Shown here: in pieces, positions 12,501-24,923 of the stretch
Position numbering within the stretch: the first letter of the stretch is position 1
Layout of the letters: every line of letters starts with the position of its first letter
NCBI GenBank assembly: GCA_025558075.1
Contig: JAHLKF010000005.1
Location: 124,001-188,000 of the forward strand
Direction: 5' to 3'
From: Gaertneriomyces semiglobifer
Taxonomy: Eukaryota > Chytridiomycota > Chytridiomycetes > Spizellomycetales > Spizellomycetaceae
Length of the DNA: 64,000 bases
Notes under the pieces: model-generated
The model's database searches: none
Told to the model about the DNA's origin: nothing
The model's input: the letters and a program-made list of their open reading frames with translations, nothing else
Position numbers and translations under genes: made by a program

Positions 12501-13930
12501 GTACTTGGCATTCACTGCATGATCCTGGGATGAAAGTACAGTTGCGAACATGCTGAAAGACATTGCCCATTTCAACAGCTTCATGGCAGCCTTGTTGAGA
12601 AAACGGGCAATTGACGAGGACACCCATAAATGCTGCTTCATATGTGGCATCTACAGCCCATCTGGGGTTGTCGACCCAAACAACGATGGAGTGGTCGGCG
12701 CATAATGGGCAGCCGTACCCTATCAGCTGCCCACCACTCATGACCTCACAAGTTTCGCCAGCCCTTCGCAACAGATACAGGCATGTCTCGCAGAATTGGT
12801 GAGAGCATTCCGCGTTAGACGCTTTATCGCGTTGCCTCTGTCGGAAAGCAAGGCAGCCACACACTGAGCACACATTCTTGACGGTTGAAGTTTCTGAAGC
12901 TGGGCGAAGCCGATACCCCAGCTTCTCTGAGCAGAAGCGTTACTTTACGGCATCGTACGGCGGTGTACCGTTCGACAATTAAACATTACCTTTACTGACA
13001 GTAACGTGGTACTCTGCGGTGGTCGTTTGGTTGGCTGAAGTCACTTTGAAGGCAAGTGGTGTTTCGCCCATAAACAGTTGTACAGTCATATCTGTAATTT
13101 TCGCACCCAAGTCAACCATATGCACAGCTGCCTTTGGGTCATAAGGTACTGGTGTGCAGGTGACAGACGGCGCATCCGTGTCTAGATTGGAGCTTAGTGA
13201 CCATTCTAAACCACGACTCCCGCAAGGACACTACCAACTGAGAGTACATAGCGGCATTCGTTGCGCTGAAATGCTGGCGTTAAGGTACCAGTGGACAATC
13301 TGAGCTCTCGCAATGTCGCATCGCTGGCTGGGCGCGAGAGATGTCGATGAGATTCTGGCAGTACATGCGATGCAACTTTAATTTACCCGATGCCCTCTGC
13401 ACGCGGACGACGTACACAGAAGATGAGCCGTCCAAGGCATCTACTCGAACTTGGATGTCATTGGCGCCTTCCTGAATTCTCACCGCTGCAGCATCTGCGT
13501 CAAGATTTACCCGGATATCGAAATAGTCCACAAGGTCCGGTTACCTGCCTTGATCCGCATCAGCCTTGGACACCTGCACAAAGGCTTCCGACTCGTTTGG
13601 CATTGCACGCACTTTTATAGCTGTGATGCGGAACCCTTAGCTTGTAATGCATTGAGAAACAAGCACCACATATGAAATCAACCTTCGATGTCCGATTTGA
13701 CCAATGCATCATACTCTCGGATGCCAGGAGAGAACGGCGGATGAAGACAGATGACATCTGTCCCCGACACCGTGGACAGAACAAAACTTTTGAGCGTCGA
13801 ATCATCCATGAGCGCACGCAATATTAACTTTCCACTGGGAATGAGTGGGAAAACCAGCTGAACGCGGCCAAAGTCGGAGTTTGCTGTGCCACCCAGCTTA
13901 GTAAGCACTATACATACGATAAGCCACGAC
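9579..13930 (-). CDS. Cadherin-like beta-sandwich / RING / TRAF-zinc-finger / TPR protein
   Basis: The N-terminal exons carry repeats of the cadherin-like beta-sandwich type: FSPGIREYD plus KVRAMPNESEAFVQVSK, YFDIRVNLDADAAAVRIQEG with DGSSSVYVVRVQR, and VTSANQTTTAEYHVTVSK. A RING finger follows at 12873 (MCSVCGC, CSHQFCETC, GCPLCAD). Next is a TRAF-type cysteine/histidine region: CPFSQQGCHEAVEMGNVFQH, CTFIPGSCSEC, HKEKCVQKCACG. The C-terminal half has TPR-like helices, including FHLGQALLKSNRFEDAINHL made by joining exons at 11687/11625. A low-complexity Thr/Lys/Pro linker lies near 10300-10700. The last intron (gtaagtaccc, near 9687) leads to a short terminal exon with stop at 9579. Together these suggest a scaffold-type E3 ubiquitin ligase, which is inference. 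The true start is not fixed: upstream of about 13930 reading frames break up, and the first exon may lie near 14060. Confidence 0.75.
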
Positions 13931-14520
13931 GTTTGTCCGCGGAGAAGCTGCTCGAATGTTTCTGGATTACTGTGAAGAGATCACTCATTGAATTGAGGAA
14001 TGAATGGAAGCATGTAAGCTGTCCCGGTAGGGGCATTTCGAACGGTGGTCATGAAGCTGAGGTGCAAGCAAACACGACGGGAATCCAATTACCTAGGAGT
14101 TCATGTCGTGGCGCGATCATGGAGTAATAAGTGCTCAATGCTGGATTGCCGGTGGGTTCAACAAATCCATTCCAGTGCTACCATCCGGTGGCCCGTAAAG
14201 TTATTGTGAGCGTCTTCTTGCCCGCTGCGGGCTCCGTACTAGTACTTCACCTGGTTTCCGCTTCCTCACACTGGTGCTTTGTATCAAAAAATCAATCTCC
14301 AAAACAAATTCGCTTTCCACCTCACGTTTCCGCAGGCACCGAAGAGGCTGCGTCCAACTCGTCCGTACTAATAAGGGTATCTTTGTTCAAAGCCTCACGC
14401 AGAGCCGAAAGGTTACTAGAAACTTGTCCAGTGCGTGTCAAAAAATTTATAAATCAACTTGTCGCGACGGGTTGAACCTCACACGCTCTCCTCGTTGGCA
14501 AGCACATCAATAGCCTGAAA
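13931..14520. other. Intergenic / unresolved 5' end of the RING gene
   Basis: The first exon(s) of the minus-strand RING/TPR gene probably lie in the left part. On the plus strand a TATA-like tttataaatc sits about 70 bases before the ORF at 14521. Confidence 0.35.
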
Positions 14521-15096
14521 ATGCCGAGGGACACGAAGAGCTCCGTTTTAAGAGAGCTGCGACAACGAGCCAGACGAAATCCCCTTAGTGGGAAGGAGTC
14601 TGCACGCATCAGACCGGGTAATGTTCCTCAAAACAGTACGGCCACATCGTCAACCAGTGCAGATGGGTCCCTTGTGCCAACTGAGCACCAAAAGCGCTAT
14701 ATCACCGCAATGCTGGAGGATTTGGACAAGTTTGCATCAACACCACGTTCTGGATGGCTCTTGTTAGAAACGAAAGTTGGAAGAAATGATGGGACATGGA
14801 AGGTCATTTGTGATCTGTTCATTCAAAATCCTGGAACAGCAGAAAGGAAGATTTTGATCAACAAGTACGTGATGTTCGATGAGCTTATTCTAAAGCGATG
14901 GGATGTCACGCCTGCAGCTGTGAAGGCGTACTGCTCCAACAAATGGTGCGGAAACAGGCTGCCGTGGAGATACAACGCCTCCGGAAACATGGCACATCTC
15001 GTGTTTGATGAGAGTAGGCAAGCTGTGAAACTCAAGCTCAGGCCAAGGAAGGAGGATAGGGCTGCTGAGGGTGGGCACACTAGGCTTTATGCGTAA
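14521..15096 (+). CDS. Hypothetical protein, 191 aa
   Basis: Uninterrupted single-exon frame with a TATA-like tttataaatc about 70 bases upstream. The N-terminus is basic and Ser/Thr-rich and probably disordered. The middle (residues about 60-150) looks folded, with aromatic- and hydrophobic-rich segments such as SGWLLLETKVGRNDGTWKV and the Cys pair in AYCSNKWCGN. I recognise no family. It lies between two well-supported genes and is not antisense to a visible exon, so a real lineage-specific gene is plausible but unproven. Confidence 0.4.
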   Translation: MPRDTKSSVLRELRQRARRNPLSGKESARIRPGNVPQNSTATSSTSADGSLVPTEHQKRYITAMLEDLDKFASTPRSGWLLLETKVGRNDGTWKVICDLFIQNPGTAERKILINKYVMFDELILKRWDVTPAAVKAYCSNKWCGNRLPWRYNASGNMAHLVFDESRQAVKLKLRPRKEDRAAEGGHTRLYA

Positions 15097-15947
15097 AGGG
15101 TGATAGTCATCACCATGGCGAGATTTAGGGTAATATCACGATGCGAACGTGTGGGAAGGCGGTAAATGAGATAGTGTCGGGTGTTCTGTAAACATCAACA
15201 GTGATCGTCTTATCTGTAAAAGCTCTTCATTTTTCTGGCGGCAACCGCCCGAATCCTAGGTTCAGTTCGTTTCCGCAGAACGGGGGTCCTTCAATAGCCA
15301 GCGCGACATAACGTAAGCTCGCTCGGAGTCTACAGAACCCACAAAGGGCCAGCTCTCGCTCGCACATACATTTATAACTGGTCCACGGAACTGCAAACGA
15401 TTCAACCGACATTCAACTGCGGCAAAGTGCAGCAACGTAGGGCTTTTGCTCTTTGCCAATTATCAAGTTCATTTGGATTCACCGTTAACAAGAGTGTTCG
15501 TGGTAAGTTCAAGGCGCGCGTGCCTGAAGCTCAACACCAGACGCTAATCCTTCCAGGCTGTTTCGTTGAAAATCAATAGTTGGGTGGTGGTACTGCGGCT
15601 TCTGCATCTACTGTGGGTTGCGAATTATAATTAGCTAGAGTTGACTTGAACTTAAATCTGTGGGCGACAGTCAACTGGGACTGACCGCCACTTGTGATAT
15701 CGGATACGATTTTTTTCGTCACCAACCATCAAGGTAAGCACAGATATAGTGTGAGTGCCTACTTGGTAATGGTTCGAGCTGCAATTTTCTTGGTTGGGAA
15801 GTACGGACACACATGAAGAACTGGGAAAAATGCGTTCTCGACTTCACATTGGATACACCAGCAGGAATGGAGCCATATTGTTTCGCGCACCGGTCGCTGA
15901 CGCATTCCTTTCTGCCGTAGCTGCCATCCCGAACGATACCCGAAAGA
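15097..15947. other. Intergenic, upstream region of the PKA-R gene
   Basis: I found no convincing gene in this stretch of about 850 bases. Overlapping minus-strand frames near 15719-16001 run antisense to the PKA-R first exon and show no domain. It probably contains the PKA-R promoter and 5' UTR. Confidence 0.4.
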
Positions 15948-17302
15948 ATGAGCGAACCGTTTAATACAGGCCAATTCACAGTCCCGGCAGACTTTCCTCA
16001 AGTCTTGAAGGATCTCAATCGTGAAATACTACGCTCTCAACCCAGCGACATATATCAGTTTGCTGCGAACTACTTCCAAAAAAAGCTGGAAGAGCAGCGA
16101 GCTGAACTTTTGGAGCAGGGTCTGTAAGCCTTGCCGCTCCTTCCCTAGGACAATAGTAACCTTTCCATCTGAAATAGCCTCAGCGGAACAGCGAGTCGAA
16201 GTTCTTGGCCTCAATGCGGAATCTAACGAGAAGGAGGATGTCGAACCTGAACCGATGGAGGAGACCGACCCGTCCTCAGACGATGAGCTTCACGAAAGTG
16301 AGGAAGACGATGAAGTGGCCGAAGATATCATCTCCCCGCCTCCTGTTACTTACAATCGTGGCCGTCGAACCTCTGTAAGTGCCGAATCAATGGCGCCCAC
16401 ACTGGACAAAGATTACGTCAAAGTGGTGATTCCAAAGACCGACGAGCAGAAGCAGCGCATCGAGCAAGCCATTCGTGGGAATTTCTTATTCAAAAGTTTG
16501 GATGATGAACAGTATCATGATGTGGTTGATGCTATGGCGGAAAAGCGCGTTTCGATCGGGGAAGAAGTCATCAAGCAAGGTGCTGTTGGTGATTATTTCT
16601 ACGTGGTGGAAACGGGAGCGTTGGATGTATTTGTTTCTCGCAGTGGGCAAGCTCCGGTCAAAGTCGCAGACTACGGGCCTAATGGAAGTTTTGGAGAGCT
16701 TGCACTGATGTATAATGCCCCTCGGGCGGCCACAGTTGTAGCCACCCAGGATTGCGTCCTTTGGGCATTGGATCGTGTTACATTCCGCCGGATATTGATG
16801 GAGAACACGTCGCGTAAACGCCGCATGTACGAAGCATTTTTGGAAGAAGTACCATTGCTGGTCTCCCTCGAGCCCTACGAGAGACATAAGATTGCTGACG
16901 CATTGGAAAGCATTACATATAATGATGGCGATGTTATCATCAAGCAAGGCGATGTTGGGGACGCATTCTATATCATTGAAAGTGGCGATGCACGAGTTGT
17001 CACCACAGACGCAGACGGCACTGAACATGAAATGCCGGGTTTGAAAAAGGGAGATTACTTTGGAGGTCAGTTATCTAGTTTTCTGGAATGTGGTATATTT
17101 TGATGGTTTAACGTCGTGCTCCACAGAGTTAGCATTATTGTCAGAAAAGCCGCGTCGGGCGACCGTTATTGCCAAAGGTCGGATTAAGTGCGCGACCCTT
17201 GGCAAGAAGGCGTTTGTGCGCCTGCTCGGCCCAGTTGTGGATATCATCAAGCGGAATGCCAGCAACTATCTAACGTACTCTGAACGCATCTCTCTCGATT
17301 GA
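15948..17302 (+). CDS. cAMP-dependent protein kinase regulatory subunit
   Basis: The start ATG at 15948 opens an RII-type dimerisation/docking helix (FPQVLKDLNREILRSQPSDI, then YQFAANYFQKKLEEQ). An intron begins in the gtctgtaagcc region near 16120. An acidic linker precedes the inhibitor sequence RGRRTSVSAES, where a phosphorylatable Ser follows RRT. This resembles substrate-type RII rather than an Ala/Gly pseudosubstrate. Two cyclic-nucleotide-binding domains follow: site A with FGELALMYNAPRAATV, and site B with FGELALLSEKPRRATV assembled across an intron (gtcagttatc to gctccacag, about 17065-17127). The stop is at 17300-17302. It holds the PKA catalytic subunit inactive until cAMP binds. 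The short introns and length near 410 residues fit fungal PKA-R (Bcy1-like). Confidence 0.95.
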
Positions 17303-17436
17303 CATGTTTGATTCAGTGAGTGTATGACGCGTATGTGAGAATGCGGTCGCAGTGTCTCGTTTGTCGTAGGCATTAGGAAATAGACGTCATGTTCTGCACA
17401 TACTATCGATCCTGGCTGGATTTCACTGTGCGTAGC

Positions 17437-20362
17437 TCAAGTTGTACTCGATGGCCATAGGGTGTCTACATCGTCCGATTCAATGGCGTCGTTTGCTAGT
17501 GCTTCATCCACGTCGAGTGTGTTGTCAAGAGCGTCTCCCGGGCTTAATTGTTTTACAGATAAATCGATGATCTAAAACAGGCCAGTCATGAAAAGTGCAA
17601 CGATCTGGCAGATGGTCATGCAGCACAATACCTCTTGTGTAGAGGTTGCCTCTTCTGGTGTTTTATCTGGACGCAGTCTAAGGAAGACCGGGACTCTCAA
17701 GCTCAACCCTCTCCCATTAGTCATACTGGTTACTCCGGCGGTGTGAACTGGCGATTGCGTTATTGCGCCGCCTTTAATCTCCCAAACCTGGTCGTGTTAG
17801 TGAGAAACATGTGGTTGGCTGAATCGCAGAGAATCTATATACCTCAGTAGGCTCCAGCCAAACGTGAGGGGTTTCCTTCACAAGATAGTACGATTTAGGC
17901 CGTTCGATGACAATCAAGGGTTCGCTTGTCGTTCCGGACTGTTTCTCGCTGCCAGATGCTTCGTGGTCCTCTCTAGTCATCATTCTACGAGTAACATCGT
18001 CCAAGAAGGGATCATCATAGCCTGGTATGCTATTACTCACTGGTCTAGAGAGGCAGGGTAGAAGGCAAACGTACCTGTCATGCACCGACACACCGTCTCA
18101 AACATCTCGGTTTCCTTGTTGTATGCAGCCAATAGAAAGACGCTGAAGAAATCTTTTTTCCTCCCGCTCCCACGCCAGGCGCCGATGGGAACCAAGTCTA
18201 ACGTATCCATGATTCCTTCATCATACTCTTTCTTGACTTTGAGCCACGAATCTGTTCGTTTATCGGGCTCGTACGTAGCGGAGTACGCAACGCGCGTTTT
18301 CGCCGGCGGTGGAGTGTCAAGCAGCTTAACCATAAGCCCTTCCGCTCTGTCAACCAAGGACTGCTCAAAGAATCTCCGAAGTTGTTCGGGAGACTCTATT
18401 TCATCAGAACACAGTTGTGGAACAAAGCAAAACTTTCTTTCCACAGGGCGGAAAGCTTTCTCTAACTGTTCCCGTCGTGCTCGAAAGTCCAACTTGATGA
18501 GGCTCTGATTGTTGAGGTACATCAAATCAAAAGCACACACATATACTTTCTGCTTCAGTGTCTGCAACGTGCCATTCTTTCGTTGACGATTCATAAGCGT
18601 CTGCAAAGGCTGAATTCTACCCTCATCATCAATGGCCACAATTTCAGCATCAATTATAAAAGATGTGGTTGACTCCGCCTTTATTTCTGGTATGAACTCG
18701 TGCACGTCGGCCCATTTTTTCGACAGTTTCAGGTTACGTGAGAAAACTGAAACTTTCCCACTGGAATCACAGTGGATCTGTGCCCGTTCGCCATCGTATT
18801 TGTAATCAGCACAGTAGGCTAGTCCCGAGAACTTTTGGACCACTTCGTCTATCCCGGTCGTGATTTTACCAAGCATAGGACGTATAGGCACACCAGGGGC
18901 ACAACGACAAGCTTCCCTTAAATTGTAGAGGCCAATAGTCGGGTCCAAAAGTATGGGTATCAGAATGTCTAAGTTCGGTAGCTGCGCGTAAGCTTCCTAC
19001 AACACGTTTTAGTCATGCCAACGTTGTTGATCAGCGGCTGTCGATACGTACCTTCACAATCTCCTCCGCTTCGGTGAGCTGATCTTTTGAAATGGAGTTT
19101 TTGGCCGCACGTGGCAGCTCAAACTCTAGGAGAACTGCATGACTGACAGGCGGTATTAGGCACTTTTCGTCGTTATGAATATGTAAACGACCCCACCGCA
19201 TCTACCTCAATGCTGTCAAGATGGTGTTTCGAACCGCACCAATGCGCAAATGCTGCACCAAAGTGCGCACAAAGAATCGTATTTCCTCTCCCTAAATACG
19301 ATTAGGCGAAGAAAGCTATTCAGTTGCAACCTTGGGCACACACCTCGCAATGCTTTAGAATCTTCACAATCTTTTCAGTCTTCTGCGCCTCGGAACCTGC
19401 GCCCTTCATAGTTGGCATCACTTGAAGAGTGTGGAAGACATCGCGGGCGAGCAATTGTTTCGGCCTGATGAACCTGCTCCTGGCGCGCAAATTGTAAGCA
19501 ACGTCTCCCCAATCCCCGGCCTCCCGTCTTTGTCGTTCAATGGCCTTCATCGCTCGCGTGAGTGACCCTGGATGGGCGCACGTATGTCAAACAAGGTGCC
19601 TACTTGCTTAGAGGCATCCGAGGAGTTCATGATAGCCTTCGTTAAGATTTTAGGACCGATTCCCAATTCCAGCTCTGTGTAATGCAATCCTTGAGCCATA
19701 TGCACTGTAGAAAGGTTGCGTTGCCGGAGATTCACCTTCATAGGAAGGGCCGACCTCACTCATACATAAGTACAGCGTCGCCAGCAGATCATCACAAGAA
19801 TGTCGTATTATCATCCTAAACATATTGGTCAACGTAGTAGTCTTTACCCTATAAAGCGCCATGGATCAGTAAGTGTAACAATGCGGGTTGCCGAGTGTTC
19901 GCACTCTCACAATCGCTTGGAGGTCGACGCCATGATCACGAAAGCATCCACTAGCCACTTATATGGAGTAGGTTGTCCTTTTGACCAGTAGCTTGGAGGT
20001 TCGTCGGTCGAGAACTCTGCGATATCCAGTGTACAGTCGATCTTTGGTGAGACGGTTTCATGATCCTGTAGGGAGGGCTTGAAAATAGCAGAATCTCGGA
20101 AAGCCGCATGGGATTCCAGTGAAGCAGCAATCGATATTGTTAGACCATCTTCCGTGCCCTCAAAAACGGCCTGACTATCGATTGCAGCTTCGGATGAGCG
20201 CAATGACTTCTCGCCGAGGGCGGCAGGGGACTGGTTAACGTCGGTTTTCGCATGGGAGAAAAAGTCGCTAATCCTCGGCTGATGGGTATCGCCCCCTTTC
20301 TTTTTACGCTTCGAACCAATAGATGCTGCTGCCGCGGTGGACTGCCGCTTTCGTTCGTTCAT
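17437..20362 (-). CDS. LIG1: ATP-dependent DNA ligase I
   Basis: Replicative DNA ligase that seals Okazaki fragments. The N-terminus (ATG at 20362) carries a PCNA-interacting box QPRISDFF. The DNA-binding domain is spread over several exons, for example PYKWLVDAF, MFRMIIRHSCDDLLATLYLC, ELELGIGPKIL and KILKHCEVCAQG. The adenylation domain contains the active-site lysine in ADYKYDGERAQIH, plus RNLKLSKKWADV, FIIDAEIVAID, DRAEGLMVKLLD and SWLKVKKEYDEG. The OB-fold exons end in WLEPTEV, then across an intron VWEIKGGAITQSPVHTA and GLSLRVPVFLRLRPDK, and after a last intron a short acidic tail with stop at 17437. It is transcribed divergently from the TBC RabGAP gene with about 470 bases between starts. 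Family assignment is very secure; some internal exon borders were not fixed. Confidence 0.95.
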
Positions 20363-20833
20363 GTCGCTTGCGAGGCTGGCATTATGATGGAAGGATTCTG
20401 CACGATGAAAGTTGTCAACGCGTTTCGGAGCACCACTTAATGATAAGCAAAAGTAGTCAACATTTGCCACACCGATAACACGGCCGAACCAATTGAGTCC
20501 AGCGTACATATACAAGCGGTCGTCGCAATCACAAGAGACATGTCCTTCAATCATGTTTATTGGCACCATTCTATCGCACGAATCAAAGCTAACACCGAAG
20601 TCCTTATAATCTCGCAGGCATCATCAAACGAAGCGTCCTGTAAATGTTCAGGACAAATATCGCTCACTGCCACCGCAATTGACTCACGCGTTCCCCGCTT
20701 GCATGACTGTGCCGCACCCGTAAGCACAGAACGCGGGAGTTCCTCCTCCCACACGGTATACAGCTCCAAATAATTCTTTTCTGATTTCCATAATCTTGGA
20801 GGTACCTTCGCTGAGGCCGACGAGCAAAAAAAC
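20363..20833. promoter_or_regulatory. Shared divergent promoter, LIG1 / TBC RabGAP
   Basis: About 470 bases lie between the minus-strand ligase start (20362) and the plus-strand RabGAP start (20834). The frames here show no domain. Both genes must be transcribed from this stretch; no specific element was identified. Confidence 0.5.
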
Positions 20834-23800
20834 ATGGGCTGGACGTTACCGACACAGGTGGATGTTACGAATGGTTCATACTGGGAAAACGTGAAGGTAT
20901 GAGGCCCGGGTCCAGTTTCGCATCCTTATCCTTATGGATGATTGATTCAGCAAACCGATCGGGCTTCCCGCAGGAAAATGAGCTTTTCATACTACAACGA
21001 TTGAATCAGCCTCAAGGCACCGTGATGAAGTCCTTTTGGGCAACCATTCAACATGTGTACGTGCACCTGCGGCTCACGTTAAACATCATGACTGCATGTG
21101 CTCATCCGACGACAAAAGCTTGGAAACCAAGCAGCCACCGTTCCGAATTCTATTGAAGAGTGCAGAAAACGCTGAAATTGCACATATGATTGCAGTATGT
21201 GCCAGTTGAAACATCATGCTGCATTGTCCCGGAACTGAACATACATAACGTATCATCAGACTGCCGACTCACTGAAGGCAATGGAGAAAGACTGGTGTTG
21301 GATACAAGGTTTGCATTGACAGCTTACGCATACTTGATCTGCGCTAATGCTTTCATAGATAACCTTATGCCAGAAGTTACCGAGCTGGAGGATGCGCTTG
21401 ACAAGGAAGCCTATGCCGTGTCTAAATTTCAGTCATTAGTAACCAGTGAAGGTAAACGGCACCGTTATCTGTTGCTGTACATGTAGGTTCCAAGGCGTTT
21501 CTTACATTTGGCATTAGATAAGGATACCGACGAGAAATCTAGCGACGCAAAGTTCCGAGCTGCAGCACGATCATGGAGACAGATTTTCCATATGCCTGAG
21601 GATGAGAGGCTTGTGAATTGTATGTTGCTATCTTACGTACTTACTGCATATATGCTTATGCTTCTGGGTAGTCTATTCGTGTGCTTATCATAAGAAGCTG
21701 ACCAACCAGGGATGGATGTATATCTCGGTGTCATACCTGTGCTTCTACTCTTTCGTATTTGGAGTCGAAACCAAAGTGGTGATAGAGTTGAAGGACATTG
21801 AAGAACTGTCGAAGGAGAAGTCCAAACGTGGCATGATCGCAGACGCCATCAGAATCAAGACAAGGAATCAAACTGAGCACATGTTCTCCAACCTTTTCCA
21901 TCGCGATGAGACATACGATCTGCTGGAACACCTAACAAATATTGCGATGCAGAAGCTATTGAAAAACACATCTACGGAACCCGCACCCGGCTTATCGCTC
22001 GACGAGCAATCGACATCACCTGTTAGTCCGTTGGCCGAGACAAGCCGGGAGCCCACAGCGTCAACTCAGCCACTGAAGCAGAGTTTCGAGGCACAAAAGA
22101 AGAATGCCATTTTCCAAGCCATGTTTCATTTACCCTCAACAGAGACGCTTCTTCAAGAAGTTCCATCTGTTTGTTCGATCTTCGGTTCCAAATACAGTTT
22201 TACGGGCAAGCTGCACTTGTCGGACACTTTCCTCACATTCATATCGTCGGCCAAGTATCAATGTTACCTTGTTCTTCCGTTCTACGCGATTATGCGTGTA
22301 GAGAAGATCAACTCACAGGTGAACACCATTGCCATCACCGTACGCCATCAGTTGAAACTGGTCTTTCAGATGACAACGGAAAAGGCTGCTGTAGATAAAT
22401 TCTGCCTGATATTAAAGGACAGGTTGCAAGCACACGTGGGATTGATGAAGCAGCTGAAACCTTTCCTCACAACCTGCCCCTCGGAAGAATTGTTGGCGGG
22501 GAAGGACGTTCAGATCGGTGGCCTTGGGTTGAAATATGGATACATTGACTGGAAACGGAGCAGTGAGAAAAACAAATTACGATATTGGGTGGCATACTTT
22601 CGCGAATTTGGAAGAAACTTGACAATAGTGCGCTTGCCAACATTCGTGAAACTGGTGCGAATTGGGGTGCCAAATACTCTTCGAGGAGAAATCTGGGAAC
22701 TGTGTTGTGGCGCAATACATAAGCGTTACATAAATGCAGGCTATTATGACAAGCTTCATCAAGAAAACGCCGGGCGAACGTCGCTGTCAACTGAGGAAAT
22801 CGAGAAAGACCTTAATCGAAGTTTGCCGGAGTACAGTGGATATCAAACAGAAGAAGGCATCAACGCCTTGCGACGAGTGCTTTACGTAAGTTCGTTTGCA
22901 ACGTATGTGCAATGTATGGCATGCTAACCATAATGATGCAGGCCTTTTCGTGGCATGAGCCAGAGATAGGATACTGTCAGGCGATGAATATAGTTGTTAG
23001 TGTGCTGCTCATATACCTCACAGAAGAGCAGGCATTCTGGATACTGACAATTCTGGTGGATCGCATGCTACCTGGATATTACAGCACGAGCATGGTTGGA
23101 GCTGTCGTGGACAATCACGTCTTTGAGACGTTGGTACGTCAGGATATAGTTGCACCGCAATGGGAGATCATGCTTATCATCATTGCAGGTCACCAAGCAT
23201 ATGTCGATCATGTCCGAGCACTTCAAAAAGCGAGAAATACAGCTCTCGGTGGCATGTCTGCCGTGGTTCCTAAGCTTGTACATAAACTCATTTCCCTTGC
23301 CGTACGCGTTACGAATCATCGATTGCTTTTTCATGGAAGGGCCAAAGGTTTTGTTTCAGATTGGGTAGGCACATACCTGTGCTTGAAGTGACGGCGTAAG
23401 AAGAATACTGCTAATCATTTGACGGAACAGGCTGGCAATCCTGAAGATCAACGGCGATGCAATTCTCAAAGTGAAAGAGGATGGTGAATTGATGTACGAT
23501 GCGCTCTGCTTTCCAAGCGAACGCTCTCTGTTCACAGTTTATCCTTAGGAACGTGCTCAAGGAATACTTTGCCGGTATGGGAGATGTGGTGGAGACAAAC
23601 GACAAACAAGTCAAGAAAAACATTACAAAATTCAATCAGTTGATATTGGTGGGTACATCTACAGCTTTCAATTCGATATTGAGATCTAAGTTTCTTTCAC
23701 ATGAAGACGGCATATCGCGAGTTTCAAAGCGTGACCCACGAGACCGTGTCTGAGCTTCGCAAGACGCACCAGCTGAAGGTGGTTCATGGCTTGGATCTGT

Positions 23801-24923
23801 ACGCCAAACGAAGTGTGGTTCGCAACCTGAATCATACTTCTCGGTTCAGCAAGGAGGAGCTGCTCTTCCTATGCGACCAGTTCTTCAGCGTTCAATACTA
23901 CGGCCGAGCTGGCACGCAGAAGAAAAGCTCCGATAGGCTCGAGTATGATCAATATGTCCGCTTTTTGGCGCGCTTGGCGGTGTGGGCAGATTTGAAGAAG
24001 GATGCAGATGAGCAACAGAGTCGGGTGGGCGGTGAACCATCGAGCAAACCCATTGTTGGCAGTGCGTTTTTGAGAAAGATGTACGATCGCGTCTTTGACA
24101 AAGATGGCGACGGGTACGTGAACTTTCAGGATATCGTCACCGGTCTGGGGCAGTTGATACACTCTGACATGATGACACGCATGACGCTTTTCTTCAACAT
24201 ACATGATGAGAACGGAGATGGGACGCTCACCAAAGATGAAATCATTCAACTGTCGGAAAGTCTGCTGTTTTTAATGAGAAATGATGACGGCGATAGGCAT
24301 CTGCCTGCAGTGTCTGGACTATTAAATCGAGCGTTCATGCTGAATGCAAGAGCCGAGGTTGAGGCTGAAAAGGAAGGCACTGAAGATCCGGAGCAAGTGG
24401 TACAGATTTCAGTGTCAACGTATCGAGAGCTCGTATTAGGCGAAGAGTTTTTGGTAGAATATTTTGAAAAAGGCTTCCCATCGACCTTTATGCTCAAAGA
24501 GCGAGAGGCGGTGCAGGTTACCGCACCGGTGGGGAAGGAAGTAGTAGAGTCCATATGGAGTGAGGGTCTGAAATGGATGAGCAATAGGCGAATGCGAAAA
24601 GTAAAGGGCGAACGGACCGAAACCAGCGTCGAGAGCACGGTTCTACTAGAGGCTGACGGCGACGAAGAGGGAGAGGACGAAGAAGGCAATGAGCAATCAG
24701 CGGAAGACCAGGAGCTGCTAGATGAAGGTATGAATCGCAGTGTACATTTTCAATCAATCATTGCACCCGTCATCGTTGGCGCCTGCTAATGATCCGCCCT
24801 TATTATATAGTGGGTAGCTCACTCCTCGGTGATCGCAGCTCCTCTTCGATAAATCAAAGTACGAGCGCAGAGGATGAGAAAGAGTCCATGGAAGACCTAT
24901 CCACAGACTTTGCATCTATGTGA
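20834..24923 (+). CDS. GRAM-TBC-EF-hand Rab GTPase-activating protein (TBC1D8/9, Gyp2-like)
   Basis: Exon 1 (20834-20896) begins MGWTLPTQVDV. Later exons give ENELFILQRLNQPQGTV and FRILLKSAENAEIAHMI. GRAM-domain segments include FHMPEDERLVN, WMYISVSYLCFYSFVFG and FHLPSTETLLQEVPSVCS. The TBC domain has RIGVPNTLRGEIWELCCGA, the arginine finger in IEKDLNRSLPEYSGYQ, and the glutamine finger in GYCQAMNIVVSVLL. A C-terminal part contains two EF-hands (FDKDGDGYVNFQDI and NIHDENGDGTLTKDEI). An intron near 24727-24811 leads to a final exon ending STDFASM with stop at 24921-24923. Order and length match the vertebrate TBC1D8/9 and fungal Gyp2 type, which stimulate Rab GTP hydrolysis in endocytic or recycling traffic. 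The EF-hands suggest calcium sensing, but that is inference. Confidence 0.93.

Noticed and set aside
13950..14062. In-frame TGA in a possible first exon of the RING/TPR gene (selenocysteine or a 15-base intron)
   Set aside because: The upstream ATG frame is short and unproven, no SECIS-like element was seen, and 15-base introns are not expected in fungi. The 5' end is simply unresolved.
24246..24757. Minus-strand frames of 147 and 79 codons inside the RabGAP gene
   Set aside because: They lie antisense to the acidic, EF-hand-containing exon of the RabGAP. Their Ser-rich composition is the mirror of its Glu/Asp codons.
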